DNA of 64,000 nucleotides from Escallonia rubra (Eukaryota > Streptophyta > Magnoliopsida > Escalloniales > Escalloniaceae): NCBI GenBank assembly GCA_033065855.1, contig JAVXUO010003051.1:248001-312000 (forward strand). Reading direction: 5' to 3'. Below the pieces are notes generated by a model. That model was given only the letters and a program-made list of their open reading frames with translations. It had not been told where the DNA came from and ran no database searches. The translations under genes were made by a program, and so were the position numbers. Positions 11,932 through 23,399 of this stretch are shown one piece after another. Position 1 is the first letter of the stretch. Each line of letters opens with the position of its first letter.

Positions 11932-13280
11932 TGAAACCAATAAAACAACCCTAGAGGGGGTGAATAGGGTTTTTGAAATATAATGGGGAATTTAAACTAA
12001 GCACAATCATAAATCTCAAACAAACCAAGTAATACTTCAATGAAGATGCTAACTAAACAATCTCAAACAATTAAAGAGCAATAAGTAAAGAGATTGAGTT
12101 AGAGATACTTGACAAGGAGATTTAAATGGTTCGGCTTGATATACCCTCAAGCCTACATCCACCTCTTCAAGGAAGTCCCTTGCAAGAGCACTAGAATCCA
12201 CTAGCAACAATCTTCTTCCGGGTCAAGATCAAAACCCTTACAACACTTGGTGATATCCCCACACCAAGCACAAGCCTTGAATCCACAAAGCTCACCCAAG
12301 ACTTGACAAACCCAAGCCTTGATCACAATCCTTTTACAAAGATCAAATGTGTACAAAGAAACCCTCTTGAAAGGAAATGAGTACAGATGAAGCTCTAGTG
12401 CAATAGAGAGAATATGACTTGAAGGATGCTCACTCTCAATCAAAGAATTGCTTACAAAGATGCTCTCTTTAATGATGTAAAATCATGAAGATGAAGAGAG
12501 AAAAATTTAATCTATGAGCCTTGATGTTTCTCTAATGAATGAAGGCTTAGAATGTGGTTTCCATGGCGTATAATGAAGCCCCAAATCATTATATAGAGAG
12601 CAAATGAAATATAGCTGTTAGAGTTTTGTTCTCAAAAATAGCCGTTGGAATTGAATTTTGACCAATGTAGTCGACTGTATTCCATTACAGTCGACTGTAA
12701 TACCCTACTGCCTATCGGCTGCCTCACGGAACCCCCTTTCCTATTTTGGGCATAACTTTCTCTAGAAAAATCGGGTTGAGGTGCCGTTTTTTGCGTTGGA
12801 AAGCTAATGAAACGTTTTATCAATATATGAAAAGATTAGCACCAAAAACAGTTTTGATAAAATCTGAGTAAGCTCCAAAGTTCACTCATTTTCAAGAACC
12901 ACGCTTGTGTGAATGATTATGAACTCACATGCAATGCACAAGGTGTCCTAAGGTCTTTTTAGGTCATAGTCATCAATGCAAGCATCAAACCAAGACTAGT
13001 TACATAATAGGAAAGATCAATTATAATCGATAGTAACTTAGCCGATGCATTATTTGTTGCTCTTCGACATTTGACTTGATGAAGCTTCTATAGCATGTCC
13101 ACTATAAATTTAATCTTCTTTGGCTTTAATCCATCTATCCAACTTCTCAAATGTGTCTTCATGAGTGTGCATGTATATACCTACTAAGACTACACTCAAA
13201 GCACACATTAGAACATAATCAATGTGTAGTTATCATCAAAACACGATGTAAGCCTAGGTTATCCAACCATATGGCTAACA
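11932..13280 (-). repeat. 5' LTR of the Copia gag-only element (right copy)
   Basis: 1349 bp, same termini. It is about 42 bp shorter than the left LTR, the difference lying in the GTCGACTGTATT repeat block near 12665. Confidence 0.93.
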
Positions 13281-13739
13281 AGGACCAACCACATGCTTCA
13301 GTACAACCCAGTGCAGTGAGGGTTAGTCCAAGAAAGAAACAGGCACCCCCTCCAGAGGGGAGTCAGGGTCAAAGTGCTGTGGGCACCCAGGCTGTGGGAA
13401 AAAGAGGGTAAGACCAAGAAACACAGACTCTGAGAGTGTTGAAAAAGTGAAGAAGACCAAATGGGATAAGTATAGTCTTGGAGGGCCTCCACCCATACCA
13501 ATTCTTGTAGGAAGCAAAAAAGTTAGGTTTGTAATTCCTGAGACCAGGGCTTCTACACCAGCAGCAACTATTGCAGAGGTAGAACAAGAGCAAGCCAAGC
13601 AAAGGAAGGCCAGGGCAAGCAGTAGGCAAAAATGGGGCAAGTAGTTGATGTATAGGGAACTAACCTAATATGGCAATGTAGTCGATGTTTTTTGGATGTT
13701 AATATGTTTGGTATTCAGAATGGAACTTACTTATTTGGC

Positions 13740-13900
13740 ACACATGAATTAGGATAGGTACTTGTTTGGTACAATATTATTCTTCATGTACTGATTTGGT
13801 ACAAAATAAGTGTAGGAACTGAGTATTTCTTTTAACCAATTCAGGTACTAATTTTGTACGATTTAGTTCATACAAGTACTGCTTTGGTATGTTTTACTTT
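13740..13900 (+). repeat. Internal copies of the MULE TIR GTAC-spacer-GTAC motif
   Basis: Four degenerate copies: GTACTTGTTTGGTACAATA, GTACTGATTTGGTACAAAA, GTACTAATTTTGTACGATTT and GTACTGCTTTGGTATG. They resemble the TIR motif GTACTGATTTGGTACGATTT. Confidence 0.6.
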
Positions 13901-14644
13901 TGATACTGTTGCTTTTCGTCAGGATCTGTCATTGCCATCACACAACCCATAACACCATGTCCGAGCACCAAATCTAAGCATTGCACACGTTGATAATACA
14001 CAAATAAAATAGACATTCCTACAGCTAAAATACCATATATTTCATTAGCTAAACGATTTCTGGACAGGAGATGAGGAATTAGACTTGATGCTCTGCTATT
14101 GTTCTTCCTAAACAGAGCCAGATCTACAGATTACAGCCCTTCTTCAACAACATTCCTCTCACTCCCTCTGAATATCCGCATCAATATTACAGCCCATGTC
14201 AGAGCAAGTGCAGCCTTCAGCCAACAATTCGTCCTTCTGACTCGCTTCAATTCCACGTTGACCACTGGTGGGTCTCGCCAATGGAAGTAATCACAGCGTT
14301 GGAGCTACAAAATCATTGCGACTTTTGTGAGATGTTTACAGAGTGGAAATCGCGACACTAAGTAAATTGTGATTCAAGATGATAGAGCTCCAAAATTAGG
14401 GTTTTGCAATACTTACCCCACTGTTCCCACAGTTCCAAAATCGCTTCCCAGGATTTTGGGCTCTCGTGCACTGACACAACGGGGTATCCATGGTCTTCGT
14501 GAAAGAGGGGAGAAAACCCAAGGTTTCGAGTGTCTGCTGTGTTGTATTTCTTCTTGACCACTGATGGAGGAGAAAACCCAATTTGGGGGGAATTAAGCGA
14601 AAGTAGAGAGAGAAAGGGGAACAAGTAGAACATGTTTTTAGAGG

Positions 14645-14920
14645 GAAAGAAGATCTGAATTTGCATTGGGAAGGTACGAACTAAAAAGGTTGTCAGAGAA
14701 AAGGCAGGCCACGTGGCCGTGGCCTGAGCTTTTATGTCCTTTTTTTTTTTATTAATGATGGTCATACCCCTCTGACTTTTTAACGGTATCCGTCCTCCAT
14801 CAGCTTAGGTACTGATTTGGTACGATTTTAAAAGTTGGGTACTTCTTTGGTACACCTTCAAACTTGAGTACTAAAGCTGTACTTTGGGTAAACTTGAGGG
14901 TACAGTTTTGGGATTAGGCC
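14645..14920 (-). repeat. Right TIR of the MuDR-type MULE
   Basis: Reverse complement of 2724-3000 with a handful of substitutions and a variable A/T run (14739-14751). Confidence 0.88.
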
Positions 14921-15849
14921 TTAAGGTTATGAAGATATGGTAGTCGTGACACAAGTCTTACTCTGCAAAAAAACAAGTAATTAGATGCAACTGTATTCGT
15001 GCGTTTGTATCAATATTCAACTACTCTGCAAAAAAGCAATTAGTGTTTTCTTCCGTAGTATTTTCTTTATATTATTTGAATATCTCGAAATGCATTACTA
15101 AAGTTGATAAATTTACTTTAAGATGGCCTTATATACATATCATGGGCTGTTCTAGACCATGAAAATAGCTAATTAATGAAGTTGCTTTTATGCAAATAGT
15201 TTTGACATTTGATTTTCAAATTCTAGTGTTACAGACCATATTTTTTGTCCTGCCAAAAGTTAGAAAAAGTTTACACTCTGTTATATTCTTTGATTTTCCT
15301 TCCAACCACGTTCTTGTTTGCCTTTATAAGATGTAAATAATTTTTTCAACCATGACAGGATTGAGATATTTGGTGCTCCTTAGTGTTAAAAGGTTAGTAT
15401 ATAGGACTTGGAGGTTTGACAAAGCTCCTCTTAGCATAATTTAAAACCACATGATATTTTAAAACCATATGAAAAATGATACGATGTGATGTTTTCATAT
15501 TAATATTAAGTGAGCTTCGACATATATCTTTGTAAAATCTCAGGCATTATACCTTAGATATCATGATTCGGTGAAGGACTACGAAAAAGATTACCACTAA
15601 ATTAGAAAATTAGGTAAAAAAATTTCATGTAAATGATGGAAATAATCTACAAAATGATGAAGTGATTTGCTGTTGACAAAAATGAACTTTACACAACAGG
15701 AGTAGAGGAAATAAGGAATTGACAGAGAGTCTGGGATTAAAACGATGAACCCCTCTTATCCTATAAAGAACTTCCCTAATTACAACAAAAATTTCATTTC
15801 TATATGATGTGAATCTCAAATTGTACAAGATACATAAAAAAATGAATAA

Positions 15850-16505
15850 TTTTGAAGCCTCATGTGGCTAACAAAAAATTTACAACCTCCACAAATCCCC
15901 TCACCCAATCCTTAATTTCATTCAACAAATCAATCCTCAATATCTAGATCTAGGGAAAATCTGAAATTTTTTGCTTTTTTACGGAGTAGTTGAATATTGA
16001 TACAAATGGACAAATACAGTTGCATCTAGTTATTTATTTTTTTTGCAGAGTAAGACTTGTGTCACGACCACCATATCCTCCTAACCTTAATTCACACACA
16101 ATTCACTCATCAAATCTTCTCAGCGGCATTTCATCAAACAGTTGGCGCCCTTCTTCAACTTCCGCAAATCCCATCAACTATTCCTTAATTGATCCAACAA
16201 ATCAATCATCAATGTCTAAATCTAGGGGTAATTTGAAAATTCTTGCTTTTTTGCAGAGTAGTTGGATATTGATACAAATGGACGAATACAATTGCATCTA
16301 ATTACTTGTTCTTTTGCAGAGTACGACTTGTGTCACGACCACCATAACCTGCTAACCTTAAACTCACACATAACTCACTCATCAAGTATTCTCAGCGACA
16401 TTTCATCAAATAGTTGGCGCCCCTCTTCAACCTTTCGCAAATCCTCTCACCTAATCCTCAATTTCATCCAACAAATCAATCCTCAATGTCTAGATATAAG
16501 GGAAA
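15850..16505 (-). repeat. Subterminal tandem units, right side of the outer element
   Basis: About two and a half inverted copies of the same unit (boundaries near 16236 and 15985), recognisable by repeated GTGTCACGACCACCAT and TTGATACAAATGGAC. The unit count differs from the left side, which indicates expansion or contraction after the arms formed. Confidence 0.75.
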
Positions 16506-16798
16506 TTTGATGCGGGACTTGGGCGGGCGGGCGTGTGGGTAAAGGCGGGGTGGGGGGTGGGAAGGGGAGAGGAGGGGGTGGGGGGCACGTACTGAAGTTT
16601 GGGTAGTTTGGAAGGAAGATGGGGGAAGGGTAGTTTGGGTAGACAAAATTGAAAATTTGAAAAAACCCATTTTTTTAAGGCCCCTCTCCCTTGTTCAGAA
16701 ATTTAGAAAACTAAACCCACTTTTTCGTAAGTTTATAAAAAAAAAAACCACCTTCCACACATATTTGTTCCCAAAACCGCTCATTTTCTAATTTTCCC
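16230..16798 (-). repeat. Right terminal inverted repeat of the outer element
   Basis: Inverted copy of the left arm without the MITE. The stretch 16706-16718 preserves the uninterrupted target site of the MITE found at 1902-2104. Confidence 0.8.
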
Positions 16799-16810
16799 TT
16801 CTTGTTTAGA

Positions 16811-17640
16811 GTTACCAAACTTATCGGTGGGGTTTTCTTTTTTCAAAATTTCTTTGGTAGATCTGAATTCGGAAGTCAAATTCTACATATGGAAGGAGTA
16901 CATACAAACAAAAGAGTCTACTAACTTTCATGTTATTTGTAAATTCTTTCTTCAAATATTTGTGAATCTCATCTCAGCCTTAAAAAGAATATTCTAGTTT
17001 TTTTCTTGGTTAGACAAACGGTTTTTGCATCACTAAATGACATGAAGAGTTTTGTTCTCTCCTAAACAAGCATCAAAATGCCAGTTAAAAGTTATATGAA
17101 CGAGTCATCGTGGCACACACGATGCGTGTGCGAAAATAAAACTAATAGTACAATTTTTTTTATAAAAAAATCAAACATCACAAATACGTATTTATTGTCA
17201 TATTCAATAAAATGAATCTTAAATAATAGAAAATAAGTTAGCCATACGTGTCCAAAAATAAGTTAGCAAAATATTACTATCATATCACACTTGGCCTTTA
17301 AATTTTTTTCTTTAACTATATTTTCTGATGAATTTTAACTTGTGAAAACTAAACATATTTTTGTAACTAGTTACTTACCAATTAAATTTTTTTTATTTTG
17401 TGTCATTTTAAAAAAAAATTATTAGAATGTCACTTATTATTATTGTAGGTTGATAGTTACGTAACATAAAAAAATATTACACCAAAATAGATTTTGACTT
17501 AATAAATAAATAATATGGATAAATTTTATGTACCGTAATCGGACTCTTCTGTTGATCCGAAAACACCCTAAAAATTTCAGAACATCACAGCTAAAACCAC
17601 CGTCCGCAAGGGCATGTAACCGCCATACGCCACCGTCAAA
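16811..17640. other. AT-rich intergenic region upstream of the GNAT gene
   Basis: No coding sequence seen. It contains the near-palindrome GGCACACACGATGCGTGTGCG at 17112-17132 and long A/T runs. Confidence 0.6.
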
Positions 17641-17662
17641 CAACAAGTTGCCCCACAGAGGG

Positions 17663-17670
17663 TATATAAA
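17663..17670 (+). promoter_or_regulatory. Putative TATA box of the GNAT gene
   Basis: TATATAAA lies about 118 bp upstream of the ATG at 17788, placing a start site near 17695 and a short 5' UTR of about 90 bp. Confidence 0.6.
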
Positions 17671-17733
17671 AATGTACTGAAAGTCGTACCGCTGCCCAGT
17701 AAAATGGTTCTTACCCGAGATAGAGAATCCTAA

Positions 17734-18075
<342 letters not shown>

Positions 18076-21000
18076 TGATTTGTGTTCTGTGTGTATTTGG
18101 GATTCACGCTCTTTTCCTGCATTTTACCCTTTTATTCCCTTTCTGGGTTTTTTCCCCTTTCTTTTTAACATTCATGCGTTACTCCTGGAAGGTCTGCTTG
18201 TTTATGTATGATGGGTCTGATCTGATTAGTGTTTACTCTTGTTTTGTCTGCGAATTGAATTCTTTGGAGTTTGGTTCTTGTTATACGAGTCCCAATATGG
18301 GTTTCTATGAAGATTTCTTAGTGACATGGACCCACGTGATTGAATTTTGGAATACGAAATTCACTCTTGCGAGTTGTACTATTTGGACTGTTGGGTCTTG
18401 TTTCGGATGTCGATATGGTTTAGGCCTGCATGATGATACAGACCTACACAATCGAGTTCTGAGATAACGAATCCATGGCTAATTGTCGACAAAAGGTTAA
18501 ATCTCGTCTCTAAAATGGTTTTTTAAGGAGGGAATGAGGTGTGGGTAGGGTATGGATGTAGCCCCTCCTTGTTTATTCGATACGGTTTATTGGCGGAGCT
18601 AGGATTTAGAGGGAGGGGAAGCAAAGTAGAAGTCAATATGAAATTGAAAAGACATAGATGCTTGTATAAAGTTTGCCGGATAGAACTTTACCAAATAAAT
18701 CTATCACATTGATGCTTTTCTATACTTGGAATTCAGCCAAAATCAACACTCAAGAACCTTTTGATTCTTAGTAAGCAATTTTTAGATGAAAATGTGTGGT
18801 GAACAACAAGCTAACTAATTATCTAAAACTTCAAAAATACGTTCACCTTTACCAAAATTTAAACAAGAAAGTATTTGAATTATATGTGTGTAAGTTAGAA
18901 TTCTTGAAACATTTGAATGCGCTAACAACTTTAGCAATAACTGAATAAATATCATCACACATAAGTATTTAGTTCCTTAAAGTATCATTCTATTTAGGAA
19001 GAAGTGGTTTGAATGGGATAGGACTTTCAAGTCCACTTATAGACAACAGCAAAGGGCAAGTTCTTGTGGCAGGAGATTGCTTGATGAGAAGTGGTGTAAA
19101 TGTGAATTTATCCAAAAAGTCAGGAGGGGCATTTTCCCATCGTCGTCCCAGTGCTAGATAAATGCATATGTGTGTAATGGAACTGGGTGTTGTGGGCTTG
19201 CGGCATCATTGTATAGATCAATGCATGTGGTACTCTTATCAAAGTTGTTTCTATCGAGGCAACATCTTAATACAAGAATAAGTCAAAACATTCAGGATAA
19301 GATAATATTACATTGTAAAGTCCGTGGTTTTGCAAATTAACTGTCAAATGAACCGAAGACTAACACTAATAGTACTGAGCTTTGCTTGGGCAGTTGAAGT
19401 ATGATAAACGAAAAATGAAAGAATTAACCACAAAAAAAAAAAAAACAAAAAAAAGGCTTATATAGCCAAATATATCATTCTCTTGAGATAACTCATAAAA
19501 ACACATGGTAAGCATAGATTCTTGTTTACAATTAGGTTACGAAGAAATAAAGTGATTGTTTTTTTATTATAAAATCGATATACGACATATTTAGTAGTGA
19601 TTTCAAATTCAAGCCTTATAGTTGCAAAATAATCAGTAGTGATTTCAAATATAAGCCTTATAGTTGCAAAAGAATAGACTATGATGTGTGTTATCTTTCA
19701 TCTAGGTCATATGTGTTGGGTGGTGGATATAGATCAGAGCAATATCATGCTAACAATAGAATACCGTTGGCTGTTTTTTGTATCAGATAAGCAACAAAGT
19801 GATACACGTTTTTGTTTCAATAGAATACTGTAGGCTGTTATTTTCCAAGTTATGTAGTCTACATATCAATTAGAGTATATATTCAACGGAGGGGCTAAGG
19901 GAGGCACAAGAGTATCAATATCATTACAAAGGGAGAGCACTTTTATGGTGAATTCTTTTTTGAACATCTAAAAAGAAATTTGGATTCGATGCTTTCTTGA
20001 GTTTTTGCTAGCTTTTGTTGTATCGTACATTAAACTAGATTTTTAGAATTTTTGATTCACTTTTCACATTTTACATGGCCCGAAATTTTAGCCTTGAACA
20101 TGCATGTTGAGCTTCATTATATTACACGCTTCTCTAAATATATAAGTCAAGCATTAAAGTAACTTAACTTTACACCATTGCTTTCTCTTAAGTCTAAGCT
20201 CAAACCTTGCTTTTAGGCCCATGCCTTTTGAGTCGATGTCTAGCCTACCTAGTGTGAACCTTCGATCAACCCTTTTTCTTTTAATATCATATATGTGCGA
20301 GTACCCACACGGTGTCATTGAGAGAATTTGGTTGCTTTGTTGCAAGAGTATGTTGCTGTAGGAAGAATGTCACTAATGAGTCTCGTATGATAAAAGATGT
20401 GTTTTGAGAATAGGCAACAATTTGAATATTAAACGTGTTAGTGGTTAACCCCTAAAACATTTGTTGCTCTAACTTTACTAGAGCAAGGGATCCTGATCCA
20501 GCTTGAAAACGTAGACAATTACCAAGGTGGCTGCTCTTCGTCTCCTTTATAGACGTCAAACATAATCATTGCGGGCCAGGCCAAAATCGATGCAGAGAAA
20601 ATAACTACATGTATAAAGTAACTACATGCATATTGTTTTAAACCACAGAAAAAGCTCTTCTGTTTCTTGAATTGAATGAATAGGCTGAGAATGTACCAAA
20701 AGCGTAAATATACTAATCGTCATAATTTGACGTAATTGTAAGAAAACATATGTATATTTCCATGTACCCCATAGCATAAATGGGTTTTGCGAGAATTTGT
20801 AAGCTTTCATGCAATTGGACATTTACTTTTTTTTTTTTTTTAATGTGAGCGTTTGGTATGAAGTTAAGATCTACTAAGAGTCCAAATCCAATGGGTAAAT
20901 CCTTAAGAAGTTAATAAAGGTTCAAGTTAAGTTGTTTTATACATTCATGAAAGGGTCCAACTTAAGTTCTTTTAGATATTAAACAGTCCCAACTTAAGTT

Positions 21001-23163
21001 GGACTTCACCAGAGAGCTCAGAACATAAGAAAGGACATGCGCCGTAAAACCAACGCAACGCGTAACTTGTCTTTTATATATCTATTATCATATTGACATG
21101 AGCACTCGTATGCCTTACGTGCATCCAAAAAATGACATCCCTCCTAAAGTTGGACCTTTTCAACAAATTTGGCTGGGCGGCAGCGGCACCGTCTTAACTG
21201 CCTTAAGCATCACGAGGGAGTTGGTATGCTGCTACAACTACACTGTATTGTCCTCAAACTTTGTTGTCATTATGATACTTTTGTCTGTGGTCATGCAACT
21301 TACAAAATGATATTGTGGCATGGTATTTGGTTCAACTTTATTGGTGGTCGTGGGATTCACCGACACTCTCTAGTTTTGGCTCAATGTGAGTTAATTTTAA
21401 GGTTGATAAGAATGGTGCGGATCTAAAGCTATACAAGCCTTGGGCAAACCATTATCCGATCAAGAAAAAATGGCAAGATTAAAACACCTGTAAGGAAAAA
21501 GAAATTGAAGATCGTAGCGTCCTAGCTCACCCGAGAGTGCCATCGATTTTTACAACACTAAATCTAATAGAAATTGGATAGGTCTCCCCACGTTATTTTT
21601 TCCCAAATTGCTGTCAACCCATCATATGTGCAAGTGTTACAAGGAAACCAAAGGTTAGTGAACTTTACCCTGGAGTGGTTACCGCATTTTGATGGGCTCA
21701 TTTTGGTTTGGGAAGTTCTAGATGGAGTAAATTGAAGTTAACAGCCCAACTCAATGACCTGAATGCGGGTCAACTACATCAAAAATATCAATTGTTGTAT
21801 TCTTCAGGCAAATACTCATTCTACCATTTTGACTTACTCCTGTATTCCATTATGAAAAAATGACTGTAAAGTTTGAAAGGAAGTTGCGAAAATTGGTAAA
21901 ACTGTTCATTTGTACCACGTGCAAACTGCATTCCATGTCTGTCATCTCCACCTGGATTGAGTTATTTGCATATCGAGTCTTTACAGTTTGTAAAGACATG
22001 GGTCACAGATCTTCTAAGTTAGGATATACTGCTTCATTTTTAGGTAAAAGGTGAATTTTTGTCATCAATGGACCTCTTAGGGAGATTGAGATTTGCCTTA
22101 GCAGAAGAGGGTCTCGAACCCATCTGCTTTCCTTGTCTCTACTTACCCATGGTACTGTTATTTAGGTTCCACAATTCAAATCTCACTACTGTTTACTCTT
22201 CATCATGTTGGGTTCCCTGTAGAAACGTAAAGCATGCAACTGGGTTCAGTTTCTTTAATGTGGGTTTTATGTTTGTTACATACTGATTTATGGTTCAGTG
22301 GAGTAGAAGAGTTTTTCATGACAATTGAGAAGTATTGCTCAAACTGATACCTTGTTGGATGATAGAGTATTTTGTCTCTTTGGATGACACATAAGTGGAA
22401 CTTTCATAAACTTGCCTTGGAAGGTTGTGGCTGTAGCCTGTGTCATCTGACGAGTTTTTGAACACATTAAGATAGTGTAATTCTTAAATTTGGACCAGAA
22501 AATTTTAGTGAAGTGGGAGAAGGCCATCTTCTTTTATTTTTGGTTCAGATCATCAAATTGTTGGAAGTACATACGCTATTTTCGAAGAACACAGATCCTG
22601 ACTTCCCATGACTATCGTTCTTATACATGGTCTTGACCCACCTGGCAAGTAGAAACATTAAGCCAGCCTGGGTGGTTATCAGATAGGATAATGAACAAGA
22701 GACCCTGTGAACCAGCTGGATATCGGTTTAATTTTATGAATGAGAGTAAAAAGGAGTCCAGTGATGAGGTTCTCACTTCTACATAATTTTTCTCCATCCT
22801 TTGTGAAAAGTTCCTGTGTTGGGTGCTTAAATAGCCTAAAAGGGTGCGGAAGGACATACTTAGAGCAAGTAGAGGTGTCAAAGGGCCGGACTTGGGCTGG
22901 CCCAGCCGGGGCCCTTCGGGCTTGGTAGAGAAGCGGGCCGGGCCGGGCCACCTGAAGGATCAGGGCCCGGTCCAAGTCCAAGCCCTTTGCCCAAAATTTA
23001 GGGCCGGGCTTGGGCCAGGCCCGAGCCTAAATAAAAAATATATTTTTTTAACTCATTTTTTGTTTTGCGGTAAAATTAAATTCAAGATAAATTTGTTCAT
23101 AGGCCCTCCTCCTTTTATCCGGGCTTGAGACCGGCTACTTGTAAACAAGCCGGCGAAATTACC

Positions 23164-23183
23164 TTATATATATATATATATAT
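23164..23183. repeat. (TA)n microsatellite
   Basis: Uninterrupted TA run inside the hAT element. A similar run lies at 27557-27576 in the 3' flank of the GNAT gene. Confidence 0.8.
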
Positions 23184-23399
23184 GTAGGATTAATCTTCCA
23201 AAAAAAGTTAGAAAAATATCTTTTTTGCTTGTAAATAACATTCTCATGTTCATTGTTTACTTCAAATACATTTAATTTGTTTGAAAATAATTCACGGCGA
23301 AAATCTAAACTATATTTTGAGAAATAATTTATTTTAAAAACTTGAAAAAAGGGAAATTACCTAATCATCTGGAAGATCTTCAACGCTCGAACTGTTGCT

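Larger units (their letters stand above)
7707..13280 (-). mobile_element. Copia-type LTR retrotransposon with gag only (TR-GAG-like), inserted in the MULE
   Basis: LTRs at 7707-9097 and 11932-13280 both run TG...CA. AGGAC flanks the element exactly (7702-7706 and 13281-13285). The element reads on the minus strand: after the 5' LTR (right-hand copy) comes a PBS read TGGTATCAGAGC (initiator-Met tRNA type), then a frameshifted Copia gag, then about 1.07 kb without coding sequence (9098-10168), then a purine tract beside the 3' LTR. There is no protease, integrase, RT or RNase H; the internal region is only 2.83 kb. That is the layout of terminal-repeat retrotransposons with a gag domain, which need enzymes from other elements. 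A third LTR of the family lies at 31412-32814. Confidence 0.93.
3474..13644 (+). pseudogene. MuDR transposase pseudogene (PB1-like, MULE transposase, SWIM, zinc knuckle), split by a retrotransposon
   Basis: Decayed coding region of the MULE transposase (MURA-like), in pieces 3474-7706 and 13286-13644. In order: FTLRISHGGKFKNIP, start of the PB1-like N-terminal domain (3474-4008, with stops and a frameshift); acidic His/Glu-rich repeats (4050-4450); Lys/Gly repeats (4734-4900); the MuDR DNA-binding region FEVGMIFVDNKVFKDAV (about 5019); ERVYICLGQVKAGLRHCKR (about 5550); INANNSMYPIAWAVVESE and WTFILDKQKGL of the DDE core (5680-5850); CEAFNGVI (about 6120); a SWIM finger CSCRKWDLSGIPCSHAIA (about 6382); a CX2CX4HX4C knuckle CSICKQRGHNKRKC (about 6695); and basic 15-aa repeats (7160-7690). 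The DGCHLKG motif with the first catalytic Asp is replaced by RVEAHI, a stop and a poly-G frameshift (5635-5645). Further stops lie at 5902, 6251 and 7352. No functional product is possible. Confidence 0.9.
2724..14920 (+). mobile_element. MULE (MuDR-type) with 9-bp target duplication, carrying a broken transposase
   Basis: TIRs of about 277 bp begin GGCCTAATCCCAAA and are near-identical (2724-3000 versus 14645-14920 inverted). The 9-bp sequence TTAAGGTTA flanks both ends exactly (2715-2723 and 14921-14929), the target duplication length expected for Mutator. The coding strand is +. The internal region holds a degenerate MuDR transposase (3474-13644), split by a Copia retrotransposon at 7707-13280; without that insert the element is about 6.6 kb. 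3000-3470 would be its promoter/5' UTR and 13645-14645 its 3' region. The tandem unit it interrupted also exists uninterrupted nearby, confirming the boundaries. Confidence 0.93.
1818..16798. mobile_element. Outer Mutator-like long-TIR element (non-autonomous), interrupted by other transposons
   Basis: Seen: the sequence from 1818 reappears inverted and ending at 16798. Both ends start GGGAAAATTA, and the similarity continues for more than 500 bp once the MITE at 1902-2104 is removed. Flanks are TTCTTTAGA on the left (1809-1817) and TTCTTGTTTAGA on the right (16799-16810), which look like a decayed target duplication of about 9 bp with a 3-base indel. GGGAAAATT is also the terminus of the MULE at 28266, and long TIRs are a Mutator trait. 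Excluding the nested elements it is about 2.6 kb, has no coding region, and keeps an AT-rich core at 15045-15845 in which I recognise nothing. Mutator-like assignment is inferred. Confidence 0.7.

Noticed and set aside
21098..21426. 70- and 85-codon + ORFs in the GNAT intron
   Set aside because: Overlapping frames without domains in AT-rich intronic DNA; no evidence of coding.
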